Notes: a model not told the origin generated them from the letters alone. Positions 12,013-20,967 are shown, counted from the first letter of the stretch. The stretch is DNA of 64,000 bases from Phenylobacterium aquaticum (GCF_022695515.1 NZ_JALDPT010000021.1:1-64000), one strand, 5' to 3'. Numbers and translations: made by a program.

Positions 12013-12948
12013 TCAGTCTGGGACCGGGCTCATCAAAGGCTCGCCGGCGAAGAACCGACGCAGGTTCTCAAAGCACTGGCCGATCATCAAGGGCAGGGAA
12101 TCCACGGTGGTTCCGGCCGAATGCGGGGTGAGCACCGTGCCGGGAACCCCCGCCCAGCGCGACGCAGGCGTCGGCTCCTGCGCGAACACATCCAGGGCGG
12201 CGCGCCCCAGCCGTCCCTCCTTCAGCGCCGCGACTAGGGCGTCCTCGTCGATGATCGAGCCGCGGGCGACATTGACGATCAGGCCGCGCGGACCGACCGC
12301 CTCGATGATCTCGGCATTGACCGCCTTGCGGTTGGAGGCGTCGGCGCGGCAGGCCACCACCAGGATGTCGCTGTCGGCGGCCAGGGCCTTAAGGCTCTCG
12401 GCCCGCGGCCAGCGGGCGTCAGGCTTAGGCCTCGGCCCCCACCAGGAGACCTGCATGCCGAAGGCCTCGACCCGGCTGGCCACCGCCTCGCCGATGAAGC
12501 CCAGCCCCATGACCCCCACCTTGCGGCCCTTGAGGCCGGGGCGAGCGCCCATGCGGTCGGCCATGGTCCAGCCGCCGGACCGCACCATCTGGTCGCCACG
12601 AACGATGTCGCGCCAGGAGGCGATCAGCAGGCCCACGGCATGGTCCGCCACGTCCTCGGCGTTCAGGCCTTCCGCGTGGGTGACCTCGATGTCGCGCGCC
12701 CGGCACCAGGCCACATCGACCCCGTCATAGCCGACGCTCACATTGGCGATCAGCTTGAGCTCGGGCAGGAAGGCCAGAAACTCAGGCGTCAGCACGATCT
12801 CGCCGGCATGGACGATGGCCTGGGCCTCAGCCCCCTCGTTGGGCGTCATGTCCCAGCGCCGCACCACCTTGTAGCCCTGAGCCTCCAGCCCCGCCTGGAT
12901 GGGGGCCAGCATCTCGTGGCTGATCATGACGACGGGGGGTTTGGACAT
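12013..12948 (-). CDS. D-isomer-specific 2-hydroxyacid dehydrogenase
   Basis: A 311-residue NAD(P)-dependent dehydrogenase of the glyoxylate/hydroxypyruvate reductase type. The Rossmann motif VGVMGLGFIGEAVASRVEAF lies at about residues 145-164. The catalytic Arg is in NVARGSIIDEDAL, the Glu is in DVFAQEPTP, and the His is in LTPHSAGTTVDS. It would interconvert a 2-oxoacid and a D-2-hydroxyacid. The two-gene arrangement with the VOC protein suggests co-transcription. Start 12948 (MSKPPVVMISHEML) is the normal family start. Confidence 0.88.
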   Translation of the reverse strand: MSKPPVVMISHEMLAPIQAGLEAQGYKVVRRWDMTPNEGAEAQAIVHAGEIVLTPEFLAFLPELKLIANVSVGYDGVDVAWCRARDIEVTHAEGLNAEDVADHAVGLLIASWRDIVRGDQMVRSGGWTMADRMGARPGLKGRKVGVMGLGFIGEAVASRVEAFGMQVSWWGPRPKPDARWPRAESLKALAADSDILVVACRADASNRKAVNAEIIEAVGPRGLIVNVARGSIIDEDALVAALKEGRLGRAALDVFAQEPTPASRWAGVPGTVLTPHSAGTTVDSLPLMIGQCFENLRRFFAGEPLMSPVPD

Positions 12949-13083
12949 GCGGCGCTCCTGAGGACGGGCGTCCTATAGCGGGGTCAGAGCCCGCGCGAAT
13001 AGCCCCGCTCGGCCTGCAAAGCGGAGGCGCCTTCCGCTTGTCACCCAATGCGCCCATATGATCGCCATCCCAGGGAGCATCGC

Positions 13084-14130
13084 ATGAAGTACAATCAGCT
13101 TGGCCGCACAGGCCTGTTCGTTTCCGAGATCTGCCTCGGGACCATGACCTTCGGCGGCGACAATGACGCCGGCATCTGGAAGGCGATCGGATCGCTTGGC
13201 CAGGACGAGGTCGACGCCATCGTCGGCAAGGCGTTGGCCTCCGGCGTGAACTTCTTCGATACGGCCGACGTCTATTCCTTCGGCGCGTCCGAGCGGCTGC
13301 TGGGCCAGTCGCTGAAGAACCTGGGCGTGGCCCGCAAGGACGTGGTGATCGCCACCAAGGTGTTCGGCGAGATGGGCCCCGGCCCCAATGATCGCGGCGC
13401 CTCGCGCGGCCACATCATGGATTCGGTGTCGGCCAGCCTGGAGCGGCTGCAGACCGACCACATCGATCTCTACCAGATCCACGGCAATGACAGCGTCACG
13501 CCGATTGACGAGACCCTGCGGGCGTTGGACGACCTGATCCGCCAGGGCATGGTGCGCTATGTCGGCGTGTCCAACTGGGCGGCCTGGAAGATCGCCAAGG
13601 CGCTCGGTCTGGCCGAGGCCAAGGGCTATGCGCGGTTCGAGACCCTGCAAGCCTATTACTCCATCGCCGGCCGCGACCTGGAGCGCGAGCTGGTCCCCAT
13701 GCTGACCGAGGAGAAGCTGGGCCTGATGGTCTGGTCGCCGCTGGCCGGCGGCCTGCTCAGCGGCAAGTTCGGGCCGGGCGCCGCGACGCCCAATGGCGCG
13801 CGCCGGGTCACCTTCGACTTCCCGCCGGTGAACAAGGACCGCGCCTGGGCGTGCGTGGCGGCGATGCGCGAGATCGGCGACGCCAGGGGCGTGTCAGTGG
13901 CCCGGGTGGCGCTGGCCTGGCTGCTGGCCAAGTCCCACGTGATGAGCGTGATCATCGGCGCCAAGACCGTCGAGCAGCTGGACGACAATCTGGCCGCGGT
14001 CGGGCTGGAGCTGACGGCCGACGAGGTCGCCAGGCTGGACGCGGTCAGCGCCCTGCCCTCGGAATATCCGGGCTGGATGTTCGAGCGCCAGGGCGGCGCG
14101 CGGCGGCCGAGGCCGTTCGTGGCGAAGTAA
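13084..14130 (+). CDS. aldo/keto reductase
   Basis: A 348-residue TIM-barrel NADPH-dependent oxidoreductase. It starts MKYNQLGRTGLFVSEICLGTM after an AGGGAGCATCGC ribosome-binding region. The catalytic tetrad is visible: FFDTADVYSFG (Asp and Tyr), VVIATKVFG (Lys), and DLYQIHGND (His). C-terminal IIGAKTVEQLDDNLAAVGL is the NADPH-binding segment of the AKR family. It would reduce aldehydes or ketones; the substrate is unknown. It is transcribed divergently from the dehydrogenase gene at 12948. Confidence 0.9.
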   Translation: MKYNQLGRTGLFVSEICLGTMTFGGDNDAGIWKAIGSLGQDEVDAIVGKALASGVNFFDTADVYSFGASERLLGQSLKNLGVARKDVVIATKVFGEMGPGPNDRGASRGHIMDSVSASLERLQTDHIDLYQIHGNDSVTPIDETLRALDDLIRQGMVRYVGVSNWAAWKIAKALGLAEAKGYARFETLQAYYSIAGRDLERELVPMLTEEKLGLMVWSPLAGGLLSGKFGPGAATPNGARRVTFDFPPVNKDRAWACVAAMREIGDARGVSVARVALAWLLAKSHVMSVIIGAKTVEQLDDNLAAVGLELTADEVARLDAVSALPSEYPGWMFERQGGARRPRPFVAK

Positions 14131-14137
14131 TTACAGA

Positions 14138-14163
14138 GCCGCCCCCAACCCCTTGGGGGCGGC
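14138..14163. terminator. perfect 11-bp hairpin after the aldo/keto reductase gene
   Basis: The arms GCCGCCCCCAA and TTGGGGGCGGC flank a CCCC loop, 7 bp after the reductase stop. There is no T-run, so it may be a weak terminator. It may instead be part of a mobile-element border, because the GGGACACACAC tag begins directly after it. Confidence 0.5.
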
Positions 14164-14184
14164 AACTGGGACACACACCTATTT
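14164..14184. repeat. GGGACACACACCTATT tag, copy A
   Basis: The tag reads AACTGGGACACACACCTATT. A near copy, AACCGGGACACACACACCTA, lies at 15253. In my recollection, such AATAGGTGTGTGTCCC tags commonly accompany Y1/IS200-like REP-associated transposase genes. Here the tag supplies the stop codon of the truncated fliR frame, which suggests it was inserted into that gene. Confidence 0.6.
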
Positions 14185-14394
14185 GACCAGCTGGCCGAGG
14201 CTCAGGCCATCGACCGCTGTCGCCTGCGGATGAGCCGAGACAATGGCTGCCGACAGGCCGAGGCCCGGCAGGGTCCGAAACCTCGCGGGCATGTGCGTCA
14301 GGGTGAAGGGCGGCGCCAGGGCAAAGGCTGGCGACACCCGCAAGAACAAGAGCAGGCACGAGAAGGCCCAGCAGGCGAGCGTCAAAAACGCCAT
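14179..14394 (-). pseudogene. truncated FliR/EscT-type export apparatus protein
   Basis: A 71-residue frame starting MAFLTLACWAFSCLLLFLRV and continuing SPAFALAPPFTLTHMPARFR, which is the N-terminus of the FliR/SpaR/EscT family (normally about 250 residues). It begins 2 bp after the stop of the FliQ-like gene, the normal fliQ-fliR order. It stops at a TAG formed by the GTGTGTGTCCC tag, after which no FliR-like sequence is seen. It is therefore a remnant. Confidence 0.6.
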
Positions 14395-14396
14395 GC

Positions 14397-14636
14397 CTAG
14401 CCGAGCGCCGGGATCAGCTTGACGGTCTCGATGGCGAACTGGGTGCCCCGGTGGATCATCCATGGCCCCAGCGCCATGAGCACCGGGGCGGCGACTAAAA
14501 GCTTGGGCACATAGCCTAGGGTCATCTCCTGCAGCTGGGTTGCCACCTGCAGCACGCTGATCAGCAGTCCGACCGGGAGCGCCGCGCCCTGCACTGGGGC
14601 GGCCACCAACAGGCTGCTCCACAGGAGCCGGTTCAT
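14397..14636 (-). CDS. fliQ: orphan FliQ/EscS-type export apparatus protein, probably N-terminally shortened
   Basis: A 79-residue, two-helix membrane protein: LLVAAPVQGAALPVGLLISV followed by LQVATQLQEMTLGYVPKLLV, then LGPWMIHRGTQF. The 'Q.tqlqe.TL.fvPKll' motif is diagnostic of FliQ. FliQ is normally about 89 residues; the frame upstream reads GADDALELM, which looks like the natural N-terminus but lacks a start codon, so the ATG at 14636 may be a late start or the gene may be dead. No other flagellar or type III secretion gene is in the window apart from the fliR fragment. Confidence 0.65.
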   Translation of the reverse strand: MNRLLWSSLLVAAPVQGAALPVGLLISVLQVATQLQEMTLGYVPKLLVAAPVLMALGPWMIHRGTQFAIETVKLIPALG

Positions 14637-14917
14637 CAGCTCCAGCGCATCATCCGCCCCACCTGCCCGCCCCCGCTTTAAGCTTGAGCGACGCAACTGA
14701 CATGAGCCGTGGCTATACGGCACGGTGGTGCCGCTGGGTGCGTTTAGCAATGGTTGGTCACTGCGTCCTAGTCTCACAACTGTAGGCATTGCGTGAGGCA
14801 GTCGATCTATAGAACCAAGTAAGGGTCTGCGCTTCCTGCCTAAGGTCGCTCGCGCCTAACGCGCTGGAGCTGAAGAATTGGGTCTCGGGCAGAGCACCGC
14901 TCATTCCAATCCAAAAT

Positions 14918-15220
14918 TTAACGCAACAACGACGACACCCATTCACCGAACCGAAATTCCCTCCAAAACTCACTCGAGACAAATTCGAGCAAAGAAATAC
15001 AGAGCACGACGGCCCCCACAATGAGAGCAAACGCGCCGATCACCCGAAGACGCAGCAAAAACCCAAGACCGTTTAACCCAGCTATCTTCTTTATATTTGG
15101 AACTTTTGACGCCAATTCTCTAGCCACTAATTCTGCAATATATTTCTTTGTCAGAAATAAACCTATAACGCCCCAATAGAAAAAGTAAGATCCAATAGCG
15201 AAATGTTCAATTATATTCAT
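14918..15220 (-). CDS. AT-rich orphan small membrane protein
   Basis: A 100-residue frame starting MNIIEHFAIGSYFFYWGVIG, with two hydrophobic segments (about residues 8-25 and 58-80) separated by a Lys-rich stretch (KKYIAELVARELASKVPNIK). Codon use is AT-rich (ATA, TTT, AAA) unlike every neighbour, so it is probably recent foreign DNA. It lies between the two GGGACACACAC tags. I do not recognise the family. An ATG start and coherent membrane topology support it, but it could be fortuitous. Confidence 0.5.
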   Translation of the reverse strand: MNIIEHFAIGSYFFYWGVIGLFLTKKYIAELVARELASKVPNIKKIAGLNGLGFLLRLRVIGAFALIVGAVVLCISLLEFVSSEFWREFRFGEWVSSLLR

Positions 15221-15252
15221 CAGATCTACATCACGAAATCAATCACCACTGA

Positions 15253-15274
15253 AACCGGGACACACACACCTATT
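15253..15274. repeat. GGGACACACACACCTATT tag, copy B
   Basis: Direct repeat of the tag at 14164, with one extra CA unit. It precedes the transposase remnant by about 130 bp in the same orientation. The two tags bracket the AT-rich orphan and the fli fragments. Confidence 0.6.
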
Positions 15275-15406
15275 GTCCGGCCCTGCCTCCCACGCATCCT
15301 AACGTTGAACGACCGCCAGTCCACCCAAGGGACGCCCTCGACGCCTTGACATTTGGGACATTGCGGGAACACCTTCGGACAACTGCAATTCTCCAGGCCG
15401 GCGCCC

Positions 15407-15995
15407 ATGCCCAGAATGGCCCGCGTGATAGTCCCCGGCGCGCGAACCACGTGACCCAGCGCGGCAATCGGCGGCAGCAGACCTTTTCCGACCCGCCGGC
15501 TATCTGACCCATCTCACCATCGCCGCCGAGGCCTTTGCGGAGGCCGGGGTCGAGGTCTGGGCCTATTGTCTGATGCCCAACCACGTCCACCTGATCGCCA
15601 CGGCCGGCCGCCGCGAAGCCCTGCCACGGGCCGTCGCGGCAACCCATCTACGCTACACCCGACAGGTGAACCTGCGCGAAGATTAGACCGGCTACCTCTG
15701 GCAGGGGCGGTTCTTCTCCTGCCCCTTGACGAGGACTTCCTTCGAACCTGCGCCCGCTATGTCGGCCTGAATCCGGTGCGGGCCGGGTTGGGTCGACCGG
15801 GCGGAAGACTGGCCCTGGTCCAGCGTCAAGGCGCATCTGCACGGCCGCGACGATCCGTTAATGACCTCCGCCCACTTGGCCACCCGCCTCGGCGACGACC
15901 TCGCCACCTTCTTCGAGATCGACGTTCGGGACGACGCCCGCAGGGGCCTGCGCCGGGCGAGCACGTCTGGCCGACCGCTTAGCGCGGCAGTCTGA
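15407..15995 (+). pseudogene. degraded REP-associated Y1/HUH transposase (RAYT, IS200-like)
   Basis: An ATG at 15407 begins MPRMARVIVPGA. Reading across frames gives HVTQRGNRRQQTF, then VWAYCLMPNHVHLIAT with the HUH motif (HVH), LRYTRQVNLRED, an in-frame TAG, GYLWQGRFFSCP, YVGLNPVRAGL, WPWSSVKAHLHGRDDPL and finally SGRPLSAAV. This is the complete domain order of a RAYT. At least three frame changes and one internal stop make it dead. These enzymes mobilise REP elements, which occur nearby at 1239, 2510, 4986 and 19293. Confidence 0.85.
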
Positions 15996-16372
15996 ATCAA
16001 GGCGCTGGAGGCGGCGACCGGGCGAGACCTCGCGGTGCGCCCGGTCGGGCGGCCAAGGCGGGAAGAGGCGGGAAAATAGTTGTGCCTGTTTTCGGTTTCC
16101 CCGCAGGGGAAGACCGGGCCCCATGGACCTGATCCATCCTGCGAGCCTCGCGCGTATGGGTCCCGGCCCTCCGCTGCGCTCCGGACGAGATGACAGGTAT
16201 GGGGGAATTACAGGCGTTAGGTTGGCTTGACTCCCCGCCCCCGCCCTGGCTCCCTGCCCTCCAGGTGAGCCGCGGCGGGCGGCGATGACATGGGCTCACC
16301 GTCGATCCCGGCAGCTGCGGCTGGCGGATGTGTGGCTCCGCGCGAGCCCGGCCCCCTCGACGGACCTCTTCC
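15996..16372. other. non-coding stretch with REP-variant sequence
   Basis: No convincing gene. Positions 16158-16194 hold a variant of the genomic repeat (GGGTCCCGGCCCTCCGC, then CTCCGGACGAGATGAC) containing CCGG...CCGG hairpin arms. The segment near 16014-16057 is rich in CGGGCG inverted motifs. The rest shows nothing recognisable. The MFS gene starts at 16373. Confidence 0.5.
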
Positions 16373-17626
16373 ATGACCTCCCCCCGCGCCCTGTGGCGCG
16401 ATCCCGATTTCGCCCGGCTGTGGGCGGCCCAGGCCGTGTCCAGCTTCGGCGCCCGCATTACCCGTGAGGGCCTGCCGATTCTGGCCGTGACCACACTGGC
16501 CGCCGCGCCCGCATCGCTCGGCGTGCTGGCCGCCATCGCCAGCGGCGCGGCCCTGGTCGTGGGCCTAAGCGCCGGCGGCTTCGTCGATCGGCGGTCGCGC
16601 AAGCCTGTCCTGGTTGGCGCCGACCTGGCCCGCGCCCTGGTGCTGATCTCCATCCCGATCGCCGCGGCCTTGGGCCGGCTGACCATGCTCCAGGTGTTCC
16701 TGGTGGGCGGCCTGGTCGCCTGTTGCAGCGTGGTGTTCGACATGGCGAGCCACGCCTATCTGCCGGGCGTGGTGGGCCCAGACCGGTTGGTCGAGGGCAA
16801 TTCGCGGCTGGCGGCGACGGAGTCCCTGGCCGAGATCGGCGGGCCTGCCCTGGCCGGCCTGCTGTTCCAGATCCTCAGCGCGCCATTCGCGCTCGCGGTC
16901 AATGCCGGGACCTACCTGGCCTCCGCCGGGTTCCTGTCCCTGATCCGCAAGCCCGAGCCCCCGCCAGAGCACGAACCGCCGGGGCACTGGACCGTCGAGG
17001 TCACCCAGGGGCTAAGGCTCGCCTGGGCCGAGCCCAGGGTCCGCGCCCTGCTGCTGATGGGCCTGGTCCAGGGCCTGTTCGGCGGGGTGTTCTCGGCGCT
17101 CTACATCCTGTTCGCGATCAAGACGCTCAATCTGCCAACCACGGTGCTGGGCCTCGCCATCGCCTGCGGCGGGGTCGGCGCCTTGCTGGGCGCGGGGCTC
17201 GGCCCCTGGCTCGCGCGGCGGGCCGGCGCGGGCCCCGCGATCATCCTGTCGATCACCGGGGCCAGCCTCTCGGCCATGGCGATCGGGCTCGCACCCGTCG
17301 ACCGGGCCGGCGCCACGGTGGTGCTAATCGTGACCCAGATCGGCGGCGACGCCTTCGGGGTCTCGGCCAATCTGCTGATGATCAGCCTGCGTCAGGCCTT
17401 GCTGCCCCAAGCGGTGCTGGGCCGGGTGTCGGGCGCCTTCCAGGCCTCGGCTGGCGGGCTCGGCATTGTCGGCGCGCTCGGCGGCGGCTGGCTGGGCGGG
17501 GCGATCGGACCGCGGGCCGCGATCCTGGGCGCCGCGGCGGGCTTCCTGCTGATCCCGCTGATTGCGATCCTGTCGCCAATCCGCAAGGTCGGCGAAATCA
17601 GCGGCGGATCCGCGTCGACAGAATGA
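16373..17626 (+). CDS. MFS transporter
   Basis: A 417-residue inner-membrane protein with twelve predicted transmembrane segments in two six-helix halves. The cytoplasmic loop after helix 2 contains GGFVDRRSRKPVLVGADLAR, the G-x-x-D-R-x-x-R/K motif of the major facilitator superfamily. It begins with FARLWAAQAVSSFGARIT, typical of EntS/DHA3-type exporters. It probably exports a drug or metabolite. Start 16373 (MTSPRALWRDPDF) is chosen because upstream codons do not look coding. Its 3' end overlaps the convergent Lrp gene by 29 bp. Confidence 0.88.
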   Translation: MTSPRALWRDPDFARLWAAQAVSSFGARITREGLPILAVTTLAAAPASLGVLAAIASGAALVVGLSAGGFVDRRSRKPVLVGADLARALVLISIPIAAALGRLTMLQVFLVGGLVACCSVVFDMASHAYLPGVVGPDRLVEGNSRLAATESLAEIGGPALAGLLFQILSAPFALAVNAGTYLASAGFLSLIRKPEPPPEHEPPGHWTVEVTQGLRLAWAEPRVRALLLMGLVQGLFGGVFSALYILFAIKTLNLPTTVLGLAIACGGVGALLGAGLGPWLARRAGAGPAIILSITGASLSAMAIGLAPVDRAGATVVLIVTQIGGDAFGVSANLLMISLRQALLPQAVLGRVSGAFQASAGGLGIVGALGGGWLGGAIGPRAAILGAAAGFLLIPLIAILSPIRKVGEISGGSASTE

Positions 17627-18050
17627 TCGAGGAGGTCGTGCGCTCGACGCCCTCGATCAGGCCGATGTCGTCCAGCACCTGATCCAGCTCCTCGATCGAG
17701 GCGGCGGCGACCAGGACGATCATGTCGAAGGGACCGGAGACCGAATGCAGGGCCTCGACCTGGGGCATGGCGCGCAGGGTCGCTTCGATGTGGCGGGCGG
17801 CCTTGGGCGCGGCGGTGACCAGGACGTGGCCGCGCACGCGGCGGCCGGCCAGGTCGTCGCCCAGGCGGATGGTGAAGCCGGCGATGACGCCCGAGGCCAC
17901 CAGCCGGTCGATCCGCGCCTGGACCGTGGTGCGCGACAGGCCGAGCCGTCGGGCCAGGGTGGCGGTGGGGAGGCGGGAGTCGGCCTCCAGCAGCCGGATC
18001 AGGGCCTGATCCCGGGCGTCCAATGTCATTTCGGCGGTCGGACTTGGCAT
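17598..18050 (-). CDS. Lrp/AsnC family transcriptional regulator
   Basis: A 150-residue protein. The HTH covers about residues 10-55 (LDARDQALIRLLEADSRLPT; LARRLGLSRTTVQARIDRLV), followed by the ligand-binding RAM domain (RGHVLVTAAPKAARHIEATL; VSGPFDMIVLVAAAS). It is divergent from the saccharopine dehydrogenase-like gene with 95 bp between them. This layout suggests that it controls the lysine-catabolic pair in response to an amino acid; the ligand is inference. Confidence 0.92.
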   Translation of the reverse strand: MPSPTAEMTLDARDQALIRLLEADSRLPTATLARRLGLSRTTVQARIDRLVASGVIAGFTIRLGDDLAGRRVRGHVLVTAAPKAARHIEATLRAMPQVEALHSVSGPFDMIVLVAAASIEELDQVLDDIGLIEGVERTTSSIILSTRIRR

Positions 18051-18145
18051 AATGCACAGTCTCTTTGGGCGATATGGTCAGTATGAATGTTCAAATCGAC
18101 CGTCAAATCGCTCAGCGTCAACCGAATTCATCGGGGAGACGGGTC

Positions 18146-19261
18146 ATGCGCAACATCGTGGTGGTGGGCGGCGGCAAGATCGGCGGCGTGATCGCCGAGA
18201 TGCTGGCGGAGACGAGCGACTATGCGGTCACGGTCATCGACCGGTCGGCCGAGGCTCTGAAGACCATTTCGGCCCTGGCCGGGGTGACGACCCGCGTCGT
18301 CGACGTGACCGACGCGGCCGCCCTGGACGAGGTGCTGGTCCACGCCTTCGCCGTGCTGAGCGCCGCGCCCTTCCACCTGACCGGCAAGGTGGCCGAGGCC
18401 GCGGCCCGGGTCGGCTGCCACTATCTGGATCTCACCGAGGACGTTGCGACGACCCGCAAGGTCAAGGCCCTGGCCGAGACCGCCAAGGGCGCCTTCATTC
18501 CGCAATGCGGCCTGGCGCCGGGCTTCATCTCGATAGCCGGGGCGGATCTGGCCCGCGGCTTCGAGCGCGTCGAGGAGTTGCGCCTGCGGGTCGGCGCCCT
18601 GCCGCGCTATCCCTCCAACTCGCTGGGCTACAATCTGACCTGGTCGACCGAGGGCGTGATCAACGAATATTGCGAGCCCTGCGAGGCCCTGGTCGAGGGC
18701 GAGCTGCGCGAGCTGCCGGCCCTGGAAGGGCTTGAGACCTTCAGCCTCGACGGCGTGACCTATGAGGCCTTCAACACCTCCGGCGGGCTGGGCAGCCTGG
18801 CCGAGGTGCTGGCCGGCAAGGCCAAGAACCTGAACTACAAGTCAGTCCGCTATCCCGGCCACTGCGCCCTGATGCGCACCCTGCTCAACGACCTGAACCT
18901 GCGCGCCCGGCGCGACCTCCTGAAGGACGTGCTGGAAGGCGCGGTGCCCGGCACCGAGCAGGACGTGGTGGTGTTTTTCGTCACCGCCTCGGGCTGGCGC
19001 AACGGGCGGCTGATGCAGGAGAGCTATGCCGGCCGGGTGATCGGCGAGCACCACGGCAAGGGCTTCTGGAGCGCCATCCAGGTGACCACGGCCGCCGGCA
19101 TCTGCACCGTGCTGGACCTGCTGGCCCAGGGTCGGCTGCCGCAGCAGGGCTATGTCCGCCAGGAGGAGATCGCGCTGGCCGACTTCCTCGCCAACCGCTT
19201 CGGCCGCGCCTATGCGCAGGGCGAGCCGGTGCGCACGCCTGTGCTGGCGGCCGTCGCCTAG
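18146..19261 (+). CDS. saccharopine dehydrogenase family protein
   Basis: A 371-residue protein with an N-terminal Rossmann fold (MRNIVVVGGGKIGGVIAEML) and a saccharopine dehydrogenase C-terminal domain (CGLAPGFISIAGADL; YNLTWSTEGVINEY; RYPGHCALMRTLL). It would cleave saccharopine to glutamate and alpha-aminoadipate semialdehyde, or run a related reaction. The product is the substrate of the aldehyde dehydrogenase encoded 93 bp downstream, which supports lysine degradation. An alternative start 81 bp upstream lacks coding character. A REP-like element lies between the two genes. Confidence 0.85.
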   Translation: MRNIVVVGGGKIGGVIAEMLAETSDYAVTVIDRSAEALKTISALAGVTTRVVDVTDAAALDEVLVHAFAVLSAAPFHLTGKVAEAAARVGCHYLDLTEDVATTRKVKALAETAKGAFIPQCGLAPGFISIAGADLARGFERVEELRLRVGALPRYPSNSLGYNLTWSTEGVINEYCEPCEALVEGELRELPALEGLETFSLDGVTYEAFNTSGGLGSLAEVLAGKAKNLNYKSVRYPGHCALMRTLLNDLNLRARRDLLKDVLEGAVPGTEQDVVVFFVTASGWRNGRLMQESYAGRVIGEHHGKGFWSAIQVTTAAGICTVLDLLAQGRLPQQGYVRQEEIALADFLANRFGRAYAQGEPVRTPVLAAVA

Positions 19262-19292
19262 TCCCCCATCCGTCCGTCCCGCGCCCTCCGAA

Positions 19293-19322
19293 CTGGGTCC
19301 CGGCCTTCGCCGGGATGAGCGG
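19293..19322. repeat. REP-like element, single copy
   Basis: CTGGGTCCCGGCCTTCGCCG followed by GGATGAGCGG. It matches the right arm of the REPIN at 5060 in reverse-complement orientation, with compensating changes that keep the GGCC/CCGG hairpin. It sits between two probably co-transcribed genes. Confidence 0.6.
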
Positions 19323-19354
19323 TTGGGGTATGGAGCGCTTCGAGGAGATTCCCC

Positions 19355-20877
19355 ATGAACGCCCATGTCCGCCCCCTGACCGCGCCCGCCGAGGACGCCC
19401 TGGCCACCCTCGCCAAGCTGGGTGTCGATCTGGCCCGCCACGCGGGCGGCGACGTCGAGGCGCGCTCGCCGATCGACGGGAGCCTGGTCGCCACCCTGCG
19501 CGCCGCCACCCAGGTCGAGGCCGACGCCGCCATCGAGGCGGCGCACACGGCGTTTCTGGCTTGGCGCACCGTGCCGGCGCCCCGTCGCGGCGAGCTGATC
19601 CGCCTGTTCGGCGAGGAGCTGCGCGCCGCCAAGGACGACCTGGGCCGCCTCGTGGCGCTGGAGGCCGGCAAGGTCACCTCCGAAGGCCTGGGCGAGGTGC
19701 AGGAGATGATCGATATCTGCGACTTCGCCGTCGGCCTGTCGCGCCAGCTGCACGGCCTGACCATCGCCACCGAGCGGCCCGGCCACCGGATGATGGAGAC
19801 CTGGCATCCGCTCGGCGTCTGCGGGATCATCTCGGCCTTCAACTTCCCCGTCGCGGTCTGGTGCTGGAACGCGGCGCTCGCCCTGGTCTGCGGCGATCCC
19901 GTGGTGTGGAAGCCTTCCGAGAAGACCCCGCTGACCGCGCTGGCCGTCCAGGCGGTGTTCGACAAGGCGCTCGTCCGCTTCGGCGATGCGCCGGCCAACC
20001 TCTCGGCGGTGCTGCAGGGCAAGGCCGATATCGGCGCGGCCCTGGTCGCCCACCCGAAGGTCGCCCTGGTGTCCGCCACCGGCTCGACCCGCATGGGCCG
20101 CGCCGTCGCCCCCATCCTGGCCGAGCGCTTCGCCCGCGCCATCCTGGAGCTCGGCGGCAATAACGCGGCCATCGTCGCCCCCTCGGCCGACCTGGAGCTG
20201 ACCGTTCGCGGCGTCGCCTTCGCCGCCATGGGCACGGCGGGCCAGCGCTGCACGACGCTTCGCCGGCTGTTCGTCCACGAGAGCATCGCCGACACCCTGA
20301 TCACCCGTCTGAAGGCGGCCTACGCCTCGGTGCCGGTGGGCGATCCGCGCGAGACGGGAACCCTGGTCGGCCCGCTGATCGACGAAGCCGCCTACGCCGG
20401 CATGCAGGCCGCGCTGGACGAAGCCAAGGCGCCGGCGGCGTGGTGCATGGCGGCGAGCGCGTCGAGCGGGACGGCGTCTATGTGCGCCCGGCCCTGGTGG
20501 AGATGCCGGCCCAGGCGGGCCCGATGCTGCGCGAGACCTTCGCCCCCATCCTCTATGTCGTCCGCTACAAGGACCTGGCCGAGGCCATCGCCCTGCAGAA
20601 CGCCACGGCGGCGGGCCTCGCCTCCTCGATCTTCTCCACCGACCTGCGCGAGACCGAGCTGTTCATCTCGTCGCAAGGCTCAGACTGCGGCATCGCCAAT
20701 GTGAACATCGGTCCCTCGGGCGCCGAGATCGGCGGGGCCTTCGGCGGCGAGAAGGAGACCGGCGGCGGCCGCGAAAGCGGCTCCGACGCCTGGCGCGCCT
20801 ATATGCGCCGCGCGACCAACACGGTGAACTACTCCTCGGCCCTGCCGCTGGCCCAGGGCGTCAAGTTCGACATCTGA
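19355..20877 (+). CDS. aldehyde dehydrogenase, ALDH7/AmaB type, with one apparent 1-bp deletion
   Basis: About 507 residues once corrected. Motifs of the ALDH fold are present in order: AFNFPVAVWCWNAALALVCG, VVWKPSEKTPL (NAD-binding Lys), LELGGNNAAIVAP (catalytic Glu), and GTAGQRCTTLRRLFVH (catalytic Cys). The frame breaks at about 20430-20434 within GCGCCGGCGG; the other frame continues GGVVHGGERVERDGVYVRPA to FGGEKETGGGRESGSDAWR and the stop. Its resemblance to ALDH7 (alpha-aminoadipate semialdehyde dehydrogenase) and its partner gene point to lysine catabolism. The indel looks like a consensus error. Confidence 0.85.
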
Positions 20878-20883
20878 CGGACC

Positions 20884-20905
20884 GGGCCGGGAAACAATCC
20901 GGCCC
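20884..20905. terminator. possible hairpin terminator after the ALDH gene
   Basis: Inverted repeat GGGCCGG ... CCGGCCC with an 8-bp loop, starting 7 bp after the stop. There is no T-run, so the terminator role is uncertain. Confidence 0.35.
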
Positions 20906-20967
20906 GATCAGCGTTTCCCGGAGAGGCGCCGCCCCAGCGCGGTGCATCGCCCTTGGGAGACCTTCTG

